From Streptomyces sp. JB150 (lineage in GTDB: Bacteria > Actinomycetota > Actinomycetes > Streptomycetales > Streptomycetaceae), in the NCBI RefSeq assembly GCF_011193355.1, contig NZ_CP049780.1, positions 3,358,985 through 3,422,984 on the forward strand: a stretch of DNA of 64,000 nt, given 5' to 3'. Below are positions 7,814 through 16,424 of the stretch, in pieces (position 1 is the first letter of the stretch; the number at the start of each line of letters is the position of its first letter). The translations under genes were made by a program, and so were the position numbers. Below the pieces are notes generated by a model. That model was not told the origin of the DNA and did no database searches. It worked only from the letters and a program-made list of their open reading frames with translations.

Positions 7814-10207
7814 ATGACGCACATCGACGCGGACGGCCGGCCCGGATCCGCGCACCCCGTGCGCACGCCCTCGCCGGGCGGGCTGACGGCCGCGGAGGTG
7901 GCCGAGCGGGTGGCGCGCGGACAGGTCAACGACGTGCCGGTGCGCAGCAGCCGGTCGATGACGGACATCGTCCGGGCGAACGTCTTCACCCGGTTCAACG
8001 CGATCATCGGCGTGCTCTGGGTGATCATGCTGTTCGTCGCGCCGATCCAGGACGGCCTGTTCGGCTTCGTCATCCTCGCCAACACCGGGATCGGCATCGT
8101 CCAGGAGTGGCGGGCCAAGAAGACCCTCGACTCGCTCGCGCTGATCGGCGAGGTGCGGCCCACGGTGCGCCGCGACGGCGCCGCCGCCGAGATCGGCACC
8201 TCCGAGATCGTGCTGGACGACGTGATCGAGGCCGGGCCCGGCGACAAGATCGTGGTCGACGGGGTGTGCGTCGAGGCGGACGGCTGGGAGATCGACGAGT
8301 CCCTGCTGACCGGCGAGGCCGACCCGGTCGTCAAACGCCCCGGCGACCAGCTGATGTCCGGCAGCTTCGTGGTCGCCGGCGGCGGCGCCTACCGGGCGAC
8401 CCGGGTGGGCCGCGAGGCCTACGCCGCCCAGCTCGCCGAGGAGGCCTCCCGGTTCACGCTGGTCCACTCCGAGCTGCGCTCGGGCATCTCCACGATCCTC
8501 AAGTACGTCACGTGGATGATGGTCCCCACCGCCATCGGCCTGGTCATCAGCCAGCTGGTGGTCAAGGACGCCGACTTCAAGGACTCCCTCGCCCGGACCG
8601 TCGGCGGCATCGTCCCCATGGTCCCCGAGGGCCTGGTGCTGCTCACCTCCGTCGCCTTCGCGATCGGCGTGATCCGGCTCGGCCGCAAGCAGTGCCTGGT
8701 GCAGGAGCTGCCCGCGATCGAGGGCCTGGCCCGGGTCGACACGGTCTGCCTGGACAAGACCGGCACCCTCACCGAGGGCGGCATGGACGTCACCGAGCTG
8801 CGGGCGCTCAACGGCCACGACGAGCCGTACCTGCGCCAGGTCCTGGGCGCCCTCGGCGAGTCCGACCCGCGCCCCAACACCTCCCTCCAGGCGATCATCG
8901 ACGCCTACCCGCAGGCCGACGGCTGGCGCTGCGTGGAGTCCCTGCCGTTCTCCTCGGTCCGCAAGTACAGCGGCGCCTCCTTCATCGAGGGCGACAGCGA
9001 CACCAGCACCTGGCTGCTCGGCGCCCCCGACGTGCTGCTGCCCGCCGACGACCCGGCCCTCGGCGAGACCGAACGCCTCAACGAGCAGGGCCTGCGCGTG
9101 CTGCTGCTGGCCCGCGCCGCCGCCGACGACCTCTCCTCGGCCGAGGTGACGCGGGGCGCGAAACCGGCCGCCCTCGTCGTCCTGGAGCAGCGGCTGCGCC
9201 CCGACGCCGCCGACACCCTGCGCTACTTCGCCGAGCAGGACGTCCGCGCCAAGGTCATCTCCGGCGACAACGCGGTCTCCGTGGGCGCGGTGGCGGGCAA
9301 GCTGGGCCTGACCGGCGCGGTGGTGGACGCGCGCCGGCTGCCCGGCGACCGCGAGGGCATGGCGGCCGCCCTCGACGGGGGCACGGTGTTCGGGCGGGTC
9401 ACCCCGCAGCAGAAGCGGGACATGGTGGGCGCCCTCCAGTCGCACGGGCACACGGTCGCGATGACCGGCGACGGGGTGAACGACGTGCTGGCGCTGAAGG
9501 ACGCCGACATCGGGGTGGCGATGGGCTCCGGCTCGGAGGCGACCCGCGCGGTGGCGCAGATCGTGCTGCTGAACAACAGCTTCGCCACCCTGCCGTCGGT
9601 GGTGGCGGAGGGCCGCCGGGTGATCGGCAACATCACGCGCGTGGCGACGCTGTTCCTGGTGAAGACGGTCTACTCGGTGCTGCTGGCGGTCCTGGTCGTG
9701 TGCTCGCGAGTGGAGTACCCGTTCCTCCCCCGCCACCTCACCCTGCTGTCCACGCTCACGATCGGCGTCCCGGCCTTCTTCCTGGCCCTCGCACCCAACA
9801 AGGAGCGGGCGAAGCCCCACTTCGTGCGGCGGGTGATGCGGTACGCGATTCCGGGCGGGGTACTGGCCGCGCTGGCGACCTTCGCGACGTATCTGCTGGC
9901 CCGGCGGCACTACGACGGGCCGGGCGCTCTGGAGGCGGAGACCAGTGCCGCCACGCTGACGCTGTTCCTGATCTCGATGTGGGTGCTGGCGATCATCGCA
10001 CGGCCCTACACCTGGTGGCGGATCGCGCTGGTCGCGGCGATGGGCGCCGGGTTCCTGGTGGTGCTGGTGGTGCCGTGGCTCCAGGACTTCTTCGCGCTGA
10101 GGCTGGTCGGGGTGACGATGCCGTGGGTCGCGGTGGGCATCGCGGCGGGCGCGGCGGCCGCCCTGGAGCTGCTGTGGCGCTGGGTCGGCCGCCGCTTCCC
10201 GGCCTGA
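7814..10207 (+). CDS. P-type cation-transporting ATPase, CtpE-like
   Basis: A 797-residue P-type ATPase. Hallmarks are in order: the actuator loop LLTGEADPV near residue 166, the phosphorylation motif DKTGTLTEGGMDV near residue 314, and the hinge GDGVNDVLALKDADIGVAMG near residue 553. The M4 segment reads PMVPEGLVLL, the PEGL type of P2-like calcium or magnesium pumps. Length and the DKTGTLTEGGM context match mycobacterial CtpE, reported as a calcium importer; that substrate is inferred by family only. There is no N-terminal heavy-metal domain. The ATG at 7814 has TACCGT 7 nt upstream (leaderless); an in-frame ATG at 7790 is the alternative. Confidence 0.88.
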   Translation: MTHIDADGRPGSAHPVRTPSPGGLTAAEVAERVARGQVNDVPVRSSRSMTDIVRANVFTRFNAIIGVLWVIMLFVAPIQDGLFGFVILANTGIGIVQEWRAKKTLDSLALIGEVRPTVRRDGAAAEIGTSEIVLDDVIEAGPGDKIVVDGVCVEADGWEIDESLLTGEADPVVKRPGDQLMSGSFVVAGGGAYRATRVGREAYAAQLAEEASRFTLVHSELRSGISTILKYVTWMMVPTAIGLVISQLVVKDADFKDSLARTVGGIVPMVPEGLVLLTSVAFAIGVIRLGRKQCLVQELPAIEGLARVDTVCLDKTGTLTEGGMDVTELRALNGHDEPYLRQVLGALGESDPRPNTSLQAIIDAYPQADGWRCVESLPFSSVRKYSGASFIEGDSDTSTWLLGAPDVLLPADDPALGETERLNEQGLRVLLLARAAADDLSSAEVTRGAKPAALVVLEQRLRPDAADTLRYFAEQDVRAKVISGDNAVSVGAVAGKLGLTGAVVDARRLPGDREGMAAALDGGTVFGRVTPQQKRDMVGALQSHGHTVAMTGDGVNDVLALKDADIGVAMGSGSEATRAVAQIVLLNNSFATLPSVVAEGRRVIGNITRVATLFLVKTVYSVLLAVLVVCSRVEYPFLPRHLTLLSTLTIGVPAFFLALAPNKERAKPHFVRRVMRYAIPGGVLAALATFATYLLARRHYDGPGALEAETSAATLTLFLISMWVLAIIARPYTWWRIALVAAMGAGFLVVLVVPWLQDFFALRLVGVTMPWVAVGIAAGAAAALELLWRWVGRRFPA

Positions 10208-10234
10208 GACGGACCTGGGTCGGACCGGGCTCGG

Positions 10235-11140
10235 TTACTGCACGTCGACGAAGTCGCCCTTGGCGTTGACCGCCGGGGTGGTCGAGGTGCCCGCGAAGCT
10301 GTAGCGGTAGTAGCCGTCGACGCCGGCCTTGACGGTGGTCTTCAGGTTGCCCGTGGAGTCCGTCTTGATGGTCTTGACGTCGGTGTAGGTGGTGGTGCCG
10401 TCCTTGCGGAACTGGAGCTTCACCGGCTGGTTCGTGTAGCCGGCGTACTTGTGGGTCTCCCAGTTGGCGCGGGCCAGCTTGCCGGTGATGGTGAGGGTCT
10501 TGCCCTTCTTCACCGGCTCCGGCGTGGCGTCCACCGTCAGCGTCGAGTTGCGCTGGATCAGGGTGGAGCCGAGGCCGCCCTGCTCGGCGTAGCCGACCTT
10601 GGTGATGTCGAAGTCGAAGCCGTCCGGGTCCTGGCCGTTGAAGTCGACGGCCAGCGCGCCGCCCTTCCAGGTGCCGGCGTCGGAGTTGAGCAGGTCGTCC
10701 TGGCCCGGGTAGATGTCGATCTTGCCGGTGCAGGTGGCGGTGGTGGCCGAGGTCGCGGTGCAGGTGGCCGGCTTGTTGCCCATCAGCGGGACGGAGGTCG
10801 GCGCCTGCATGGTCCCGCGGTACAGGACCGGGGCGCTGAGGAAGTCGCCCGACTTGACGTTGACGTCCGCGTCGTGGGTCAGGGTGTAGCTGACCGTGGT
10901 GGAGACGTGCTGGGTGGTGCCGACCTTGACGGCCTTGGCGACCTTGAAGCCGGAGAAGCTGACGTTCAGGTCGTACGGCTGGCCGGCGGCGCGGTCGGTC
11001 GCGGCCCGGGCGATCCTCGCCACGTCGGCGCGGTAGTCGTCGTCCGCTGCGGAACCGCCGGCGGCCTGCGCGGCCGGGACGGCGAGGGCGGAGAGGGCCA
11101 GGGCGCCGGTGACGGCGGCCACGGTGGCTCGTATACGCAT
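10235..11140 (-). CDS. Secreted protein with C-terminal Ig-like repeat domain (paralogue 1 of 3)
   Basis: A 301-residue exported protein. A Sec signal peptide (MRIRATVAAVTGALALSALA, cleaved after VPAAQAA) precedes a variable middle domain and a C-terminal domain of about 100 residues beginning LTVDATPEPVKKGKTLTITG and ending GDFVDVQ. The C-terminal domain is shared with the next two genes and looks like a beta-sandwich built of strand repeats. Similar Streptomyces proteins are, from memory, called calcium-binding or DUF5707 proteins, but I see no clear calcium loop. The ATG at 11140 follows GGGGAACGC. The middle domain differs most between the three copies. Confidence 0.75.
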   Translation of the reverse strand: MRIRATVAAVTGALALSALAVPAAQAAGGSAADDDYRADVARIARAATDRAAGQPYDLNVSFSGFKVAKAVKVGTTQHVSTTVSYTLTHDADVNVKSGDFLSAPVLYRGTMQAPTSVPLMGNKPATCTATSATTATCTGKIDIYPGQDDLLNSDAGTWKGGALAVDFNGQDPDGFDFDITKVGYAEQGGLGSTLIQRNSTLTVDATPEPVKKGKTLTITGKLARANWETHKYAGYTNQPVKLQFRKDGTTTYTDVKTIKTDSTGNLKTTVKAGVDGYYRYSFAGTSTTPAVNAKGDFVDVQ

Positions 11141-11175
11141 GCGTTCCCCAAGTGAATGATCGTGGAGCCGAGTCA

Positions 11176-11193
11176 TGACTCATGTGATCAGAT
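11176..11193 (-). promoter_or_regulatory. Shared upstream motif of the secreted-protein genes, copy 1
   Basis: TGACTCATGTGATCAGAT lies 36 bp upstream of the first paralogue. The same 18-mer with one change is at 13090-13107, upstream of the third. It is overlapped by the perfect palindrome GAGTCATGACTC at 11170-11181. It probably marks a common operator or promoter. Confidence 0.5.
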
Positions 11194-11255
11194 GGAGTTG
11201 AGGGGGCCGGGGTTGCTCCGGCGCCGTGCGCGGCTGAAAAGACAGCCGGAAAGCG

Positions 11256-11286
11256 GCACGGCCCCGGATGGCTTCCGGGGCCGTGC
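11256..11286 (-). terminator. Strong hairpin terminator after the second secreted-protein gene
   Basis: GCACGGCCCCGGA at 11256-11268 pairs perfectly with TCCGGGGCCGTGC at 11274-11286 around a 5-nt loop. It lies 32 bp beyond the stop codon at 11319, in the minus direction. It separates the two-gene unit 12996-11319 from paralogue 1. Confidence 0.8.
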
Positions 11287-11318
11287 TCAACTGCCGTGTG
11301 TGCTCGGCTGCCTGATGA

Positions 11319-12173
11319 CTACTGCACGTCGACGTAGTCACCCGCGGCGTTGACCGCCGGGGTGGTCGTGGTGCCCGCGAAGCTGTAGCGGTAGTAGCCG
11401 TCGGCCGACGCGGTGACCGTGGTCTTCAGGTCGCCGTAGGTGTTCGTCTTGATGGTCTTCAGCGTGGTGTAGGTGCTGGAGTCCTTCTTGCGGTACTGGA
11501 GCTTGACCGACTGGCCGGAGTAGCCCGCGTACTTGCCCGTCTCCCAGTTGGCGCGGGTCAGCTTGCCCGTGACCGTGAGGGTCTTGCCCTTCTTCACCGG
11601 CTCCGGGGAGGCGTTGACGGTCAGCTTGGACAGGCGCTGGACCTTGTGGGTCTTGTAGTAGTCGTTCCAGTACTCGCTGCCGTCGTTGCCCCAGGCGGCG
11701 GCGGCCACGTGCCAGGTGCCGGCGAGGAAGTTGCCGTACAGGTCACCCTCGGCGCCCGGCAGCGCGGTGATCGTCAGCTTGCAGGTCGACGTGGTGGAGC
11801 TGACCGCGGTGCAGGTGGCGGCGTCCTCGTTCGGCGCGAGCCAGCCGTCGACGTTGTCCTCGGCGCTGGTGCCGTGCCACAGGTCGATGTAGGCGTCGTA
11901 GATGCCGGTCGGGTGGCTCGCCTTGAGGGAGACCGTGAAGGTCTTGGCGTACGTGGTGCCGACGACGACGCTCTTGCCGGCGTTCACCGTGACGTTGGAG
12001 ATGACCGGCGCCTCCTCCGCGGCGGCGGAGGAGGTGAACGCCGACTTGCCGGCGCGGTCGGCGGCGCTGGGCCGGTTGATGTCGGCGTGGCTGTCCGCCT
12101 GCGCCACCGGCGCGACGACGGCGGTCAGGGCGAGGGCGCCGGTGACGGCGGCCACGGTGGTGCGAATACGCAT
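11319..12173 (-). CDS. Secreted protein with C-terminal Ig-like repeat domain (paralogue 2 of 3)
   Basis: A 284-residue exported protein with signal peptide MRIRTTVAAVTGALALTAV ending VAPVAQADS. Its middle domain begins APVISNVTVNAGKSVVVGTT and includes a CTAVSSTTSTCK segment with two cysteines that probably pair. The C-terminal domain (SKLTVNASPEPVKKGKTLTV to GDYVDVQ) is almost identical to that of the next gene at both protein and DNA level. It begins 43 bp after that gene, with GAGGAAA before the ATG at 12173, so the two are likely one transcript ended by the hairpin at 11256. The function is unknown; cell-wall or matrix localisation is inferred. Confidence 0.75.
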   Translation of the reverse strand: MRIRTTVAAVTGALALTAVVAPVAQADSHADINRPSAADRAGKSAFTSSAAAEEAPVISNVTVNAGKSVVVGTTYAKTFTVSLKASHPTGIYDAYIDLWHGTSAEDNVDGWLAPNEDAATCTAVSSTTSTCKLTITALPGAEGDLYGNFLAGTWHVAAAAWGNDGSEYWNDYYKTHKVQRLSKLTVNASPEPVKKGKTLTVTGKLTRANWETGKYAGYSGQSVKLQYRKKDSSTYTTLKTIKTNTYGDLKTTVTASADGYYRYSFAGTTTTPAVNAAGDYVDVQ

Positions 12174-12216
12174 GTGTTTCCTCAGCAGGTGGGAAAGAGC
12201 GATGGAGTGGCGCGAC

Positions 12217-12996
12217 CTACTGGACGTCGACGTAGTCACCCGCGGCGCTGACCGCCGGGGTGGTCGAGGTGCCCGCGAAGCTGTAGCGGTAGTAGCCGTC
12301 GGCCGACGCGGTGACCGTCGTCTTCAGGTCGCCGTAGGTGTTCGTCTTGATGGTCTTCAGCGTGGTGTAGGTGCTGGAGCCCTTCTTGCGGTACTGGAGC
12401 TTCACCGACTGGCCGGAGTAGCCGGAGTACTTGTTGGCGTCCCAGTTCGCGCGGGTCAGCTTGCCCGTGACGGTGAGGGTCTTGCCCTTCTTCACCGGCT
12501 CCGGGGAGGCGTTGACCGTCAGCTTGGACAGGCGCTGGAGGGAGAAGCTCTTGGCGTTCTCCTTCTGGACGTAGTCGCCGTCCTTGCCGGAGGCGAAGAC
12601 CCAGAGCTTCCAGCCGCCCGCGACCTTGTTGATGGCGTTCCCGCCCGGAACGAACGGGTAGTTCGCCGTGCAGTTCGCGGTGGTCGCGTTGACCTTCGTG
12701 CAGACCGAGAAGTCGTCCTCGGTGTGAGGAAGGGCCGCGCTGTCCGCGCTGTCCAGGTTCGCGCCGTGGTACGGCAGGGCCATGGCCTTGTCGACGCCCG
12801 AGTCGTCCTTCACCGTGAAGGAGACGGTGATCGTCTTGGTGGCGGACGCGCCGACGACGACGGGCTTGCCGCCGTTCACGGAGATGTTCGAGATCGTGGT
12901 GTCGCCGCGGATCTCGTCGGCCTGGGCGGCCGGGACCGCGACGACGGTGAGCGCCAGGGCGCCGGTGGCGACGCCGAGGGTGGCACGGATACGCAT
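12217..12996 (-). CDS. Secreted protein with C-terminal Ig-like repeat domain (paralogue 3 of 3)
   Basis: A 259-residue exported protein with signal peptide MRIRATLGVATGALALTVVA ending VPAAQADE. The middle domain (TTISNISVNGGKPVVVGASA onward) carries the cysteine pair CTKVNATTANC. It ends in the same roughly 100-residue domain as its two neighbours. GGGGAAG precedes the ATG at 12996. It is the first gene of the probable two-gene unit. Its leader holds a GGGCCCCG/CGGGGCCC hairpin (13020-13070) and the shared 18-bp motif at 13090. Tandem duplication with later gene conversion of the 3' halves is the simplest history. Confidence 0.75.
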   Translation of the reverse strand: MRIRATLGVATGALALTVVAVPAAQADEIRGDTTISNISVNGGKPVVVGASATKTITVSFTVKDDSGVDKAMALPYHGANLDSADSAALPHTEDDFSVCTKVNATTANCTANYPFVPGGNAINKVAGGWKLWVFASGKDGDYVQKENAKSFSLQRLSKLTVNASPEPVKKGKTLTVTGKLTRANWDANKYSGYSGQSVKLQYRKKGSSTYTTLKTIKTNTYGDLKTTVTASADGYYRYSFAGTSTTPAVSAAGDYVDVQ

Positions 12997-13089
12997 GTGT
13001 CTTCCCCGTGGAAAGCGAGGGGCCCCGCCGCCAGTCGTAACCGCCGGTTCCTGCGGTGCCGACGGGGCCCGAGTGATCACAGAGTCTGT

Positions 13090-13107
13090 TGACTCACGTG
13101 ATCAGAT
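13090..13107 (-). promoter_or_regulatory. Shared upstream motif of the secreted-protein genes, copy 2
   Basis: TGACTCACGTGATCAGAT lies 94 bp upstream of paralogue 3 and differs at one base from the copy at 11176-11193. It contains the 8-bp palindrome TCACGTGA, and a second GTGATCAC lies at about 13074-13081. The spacing differs between the two genes, which fits a regulator site better than a fixed -35/-10 box. Confidence 0.5.
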
Positions 13108-13188
13108 TCGCGACACGGGTGAATGGTTGTACGGCTCGTCAAAAATTCGTGCGGGGGATTCCGCGCGGGGTGCGCACCGCGCCGGGGG

Positions 13189-16100
13189 TCAGTCGAACCA
13201 CCGGTCCCGCGCCAGTTCCTCCGTGCGGGACGGGTCCTCCAGCAGGGCCGCGACCTCGAAGCGGCGGGGCCACTGGCCGGCCGCCCAGGCGAGGCCCGCG
13301 GCGACGCCCTCCAGGGTGGCCGCGTGGAGCACCCCGTCGTCCGTGAGCCGCCAGTCGATCCCGACGCCGTCGACGACGAGTTCGTCGTGCTCGACGTACG
13401 ACCGGGGCGTACGCGGACCCAGCAGCACCCGCACCGCGTCCGGCACCTCGTGCTCGGTGCCCTCGCTGGTCACCTCGCCGGTCACCGACTCGCTCAGCCG
13501 CCGCACCTGGAACAGCTCGGCCAGCTCGGCGGCCCGGTTCGGGCGGACCGGGAGCAGCGGCACCCCGGCGGTGAACGGCAGCAGGTCCGGGGAGTCGACG
13601 ACGACCGCGTCGGCCGCGTCGACCACCTCGACCCGCCCGTCCACGACGGCCCGCAGCTCGTCGGGCAGGGTCACCTGCTCGGGGTCCAGTTCGGCCAGCG
13701 CGCCGTACAGCCCGTGCAGCTGGGCGGCGGTGACGTGCCGGCCGGGATCGGCGAGCCGGTCCAGCAGCTCGGCCGCGCCGCCCGGCTCGTCGAGCAGCGC
13801 CGCCACCGAGGTGCGCACCCCCAGCGCCCGCAGCACCTGCTCGTCGTCGAACCCGGTGGCGTCGGCCTCGTCGTACAGCCCGCGCAGCAGCGGGTCGCCG
13901 CCGGCGGCCAGCAGTCCGGCGGGCCGGCGCCCGTCGAGCACCGGGTGCCCGCGCAGCCACCACGCGGTGTAGGGCCGTACGACCTCGTGGGTGCCGTCGG
14001 GCAGCAGGATCCGCACCGGCTGGGTGAGGGCGTCGCGCAGCGGCGGCCGGGAGAGCAGGGCGAGGGCCTGCGGCCACTTGTCGTCGTCGACGAGGTCGAG
14101 GTCGCGCACGGCGACCAGCTCGGTCGCGACCGGCGGCACGGGCGTGTCCGGGAAGCGGTCGAGGATGTCCTCGCACCACACGTCCACGGCGTCCAGCAGC
14201 CCCGGATCGTCCGGCTCGGCGTAGTCGCCGTCCCTCGGCTCCAGCTCGTCCGGGTCGAGGACGACGTCCGTGGCCCGGACGAGCGCGAAGTTCACCAGGA
14301 CTCCGCACGCGGCGAGCGGGGCCTCGCCGAAGCGTTCGGCCAGCTCCGCGTCGAGGAGGGGGAGTTCACCCTCCCGCATGACCCGGGCGAAGGGGCTGCC
14401 GGGGAAGACGAGTTCACCCGCGGGGGTCGGCTCGCCGTCCTCGTCCGGCAGGGCGAGCGCGCCCAGCCAGGGTTCGTCGCCGGGCTCCAGCCCCGCCTCC
14501 CGCACCAGCGTGAGCACGGTCTCGGCCAGTTCCTCGGGGTCGAGCGCGTCCTCTTCCCAGCCGGCGCCGCCGTCGTCCTCCAGGGAGGCGGCGACGGCGG
14601 CCCGCACCTGCGGCGTGGTCAGCACGGCCCGCGGCGTCGCCGGCAGCGCGCCCAGCTTCTCCAGCAGCGGGTGGGCGGCGTCCGGGTGGGCGACCTTCAG
14701 GCCGAGCCGGGCCAGGAGGTCCGGTTCGGCCGCGGTGGCGTCGGGCAGCGGCAGCAGCACGCGGCGCGGCCCGATGGTCGAGGTGCCCCCGGCCAGCGGC
14801 ACCGGCAGCCCCGACAGCCGGTCCGGGTCGATTCCGGCGAGGCTGTCGTACAGCCGCCACCACCAGCCGGGCTCCTTCTCCAGCCCGGCCAGCCGGTCCA
14901 CGGCGTCCGTCAGCGGCACCCGCGCCACCCCCAGCGTCCGCAGCTCGACGCGCCGCTCCAGACCGGCCGGCAGCAGCGTGGGCAGCACCTCGGCGAGGAC
15001 GCGCACGGTCTCCGCGCCGGCGCCCTCGACGACCTCGGCGTCCCGCGGCCGCAGCGACTCGGGCAGCTCGCTGTCGCCCTCGGCGGGCGGGAGGGCGGGC
15101 GGCAGGAAGGCCGTACGCGGCAGCCGGGCGAGGATCGCCTGGCGCAGCGCCCCGTCCAGCTCGCCCTTGCCCAGCGGACCGGGCACCAGGTCGATGATCC
15201 CGTCCGTCACCGGCCGCCAGCCGGCCAGCAGCGCGGCGTAGGCGTCCGCCGCCTTCTCCACGACGAAGTCGGTGAGCGGCCCCGGCGTGGCGTGCCGGCG
15301 GGTGGTGTCGAGGGGGAAGGACGCGATGAGCAGCGCGGGCACGCCCAGGGGTTCGTCGCTGGGGGTGGGCGCGTGCACGACGGGGACGGTGCGGGGGCGT
15401 GCGGGCGCCCCGGTCTCGGGCTCCACGGGCACGGCCCAGGTGACGGACCAGTACGGCCGCAGCCGTTCCTCGACCGGCCGCCCGGCCAGCAGCTCGGGGG
15501 CCAGCGGGCCGTGCGCGGAGGACGTCCGCCAGGTGGTCGTCCCGTCCCGCGAGTCCTCCACGACGGTCAGGTCGCCCTCGGTCCGCCGCCAGAGCGTGCG
15601 CGGCGCGTCGTCCCCGGTCTCGATGACGACCTCCTCCAGCCCCGGCAGGGTGAGGAGCAGCGCGTCGTCGACGGTGCGCAGCAGCCGCTCGGCGAGGTCG
15701 GCGGCGGGCGTGTCCCGCAGCGGGAGGATGACGGCGGTGTCGTACGGCTCGGGGGCGCGCCCCTCGGCGGCGAACGGCAGCCTCAGCAGCGGCACATGCC
15801 CGTCCCGCCGCCGGATCTCGTCGCCCAGCGCGGGGCTGTGCCGCGCCACGTCGGCGGCCAGGTCCCGGGCCTCGGCGAGCGACCAGCGCACGCCCCCGTG
15901 CCGGCCGACGACGGCGGGCTCGTCGGTCACGGCGAGCACGGCCGCGAAGCCGACGCCGAACCGTCCGACGGCACTCTCGTGGGTGTCCCGTTTGGCCGAC
16001 GCCCGCAGGGTGGACAGGGATTCCACTCCGGCCGCGTCCAGCGGGGCTCCGGTGTTGGCGGCGACGAGCACCCCGTCCCGGAGGGTGAGCCGCAGCCGTC

Positions 16101-16317
16101 CCGGCACACCGGCGCGGGCCGCCGCGTCGGCGGCGTTCTGCGCGAGCTCGATGACGAGCCGGTCCCGGTAGCCGCCGAGGACCAGGTCCTCCTCGGCGTT
16201 GGCGTCCTCCCGGAACCGCGCCGCGCTGGTCGCCCAGGCGTCCAGCACCCCGCGCCGCAGCCGCCCCGTCCCGAACGGATCGGCCCCTTCGGCCGCCGGC
16301 CGCACGTACTTGCTCAC
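13189..16317 (-). CDS. Sacsin/Hsp90-like GHKL ATPase-domain protein
   Basis: A 1042-residue protein whose first roughly 250 residues form a GHKL ATP-binding domain of the kind seen in Hsp90 and sacsin. The N-box reads VIELAQNAADAAARAG (Asn at residue 61, the magnesium ligand). The G1-like segment is VLVAANTGAPLDAAG at about 83-97, and the glycine lid is ESAVGRFGVGFAAVLAV at about 114-130. The remaining roughly 790 residues are acidic and Leu/Pro-rich without a recognised domain. It starts at the GTG at 16317 after GAGGAGGAGAAGG. Many actinobacteria carry such a sacsin-N-domain protein; its client or role is not known. Chaperone-like action is inferred. Confidence 0.8.
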   Translation of the reverse strand: MSKYVRPAAEGADPFGTGRLRRGVLDAWATSAARFREDANAEEDLVLGGYRDRLVIELAQNAADAAARAGVPGRLRLTLRDGVLVAANTGAPLDAAGVESLSTLRASAKRDTHESAVGRFGVGFAAVLAVTDEPAVVGRHGGVRWSLAEARDLAADVARHSPALGDEIRRRDGHVPLLRLPFAAEGRAPEPYDTAVILPLRDTPAADLAERLLRTVDDALLLTLPGLEEVVIETGDDAPRTLWRRTEGDLTVVEDSRDGTTTWRTSSAHGPLAPELLAGRPVEERLRPYWSVTWAVPVEPETGAPARPRTVPVVHAPTPSDEPLGVPALLIASFPLDTTRRHATPGPLTDFVVEKAADAYAALLAGWRPVTDGIIDLVPGPLGKGELDGALRQAILARLPRTAFLPPALPPAEGDSELPESLRPRDAEVVEGAGAETVRVLAEVLPTLLPAGLERRVELRTLGVARVPLTDAVDRLAGLEKEPGWWWRLYDSLAGIDPDRLSGLPVPLAGGTSTIGPRRVLLPLPDATAAEPDLLARLGLKVAHPDAAHPLLEKLGALPATPRAVLTTPQVRAAVAASLEDDGGAGWEEDALDPEELAETVLTLVREAGLEPGDEPWLGALALPDEDGEPTPAGELVFPGSPFARVMREGELPLLDAELAERFGEAPLAACGVLVNFALVRATDVVLDPDELEPRDGDYAEPDDPGLLDAVDVWCEDILDRFPDTPVPPVATELVAVRDLDLVDDDKWPQALALLSRPPLRDALTQPVRILLPDGTHEVVRPYTAWWLRGHPVLDGRRPAGLLAAGGDPLLRGLYDEADATGFDDEQVLRALGVRTSVAALLDEPGGAAELLDRLADPGRHVTAAQLHGLYGALAELDPEQVTLPDELRAVVDGRVEVVDAADAVVVDSPDLLPFTAGVPLLPVRPNRAAELAELFQVRRLSESVTGEVTSEGTEHEVPDAVRVLLGPRTPRSYVEHDELVVDGVGIDWRLTDDGVLHAATLEGVAAGLAWAAGQWPRRFEVAALLEDPSRTEELARDRWFD

Positions 16318-16424
16318 GTTGCCTTCTCCTCCTCGTGACGAGAGGACGAAGGTACCGCGCTCGCGGGGGCCGTCCGGAGCGCCGGGTGGGCGCCCGCGAC
16401 CACCCGCGAGGGGCCGGCGCCGGA

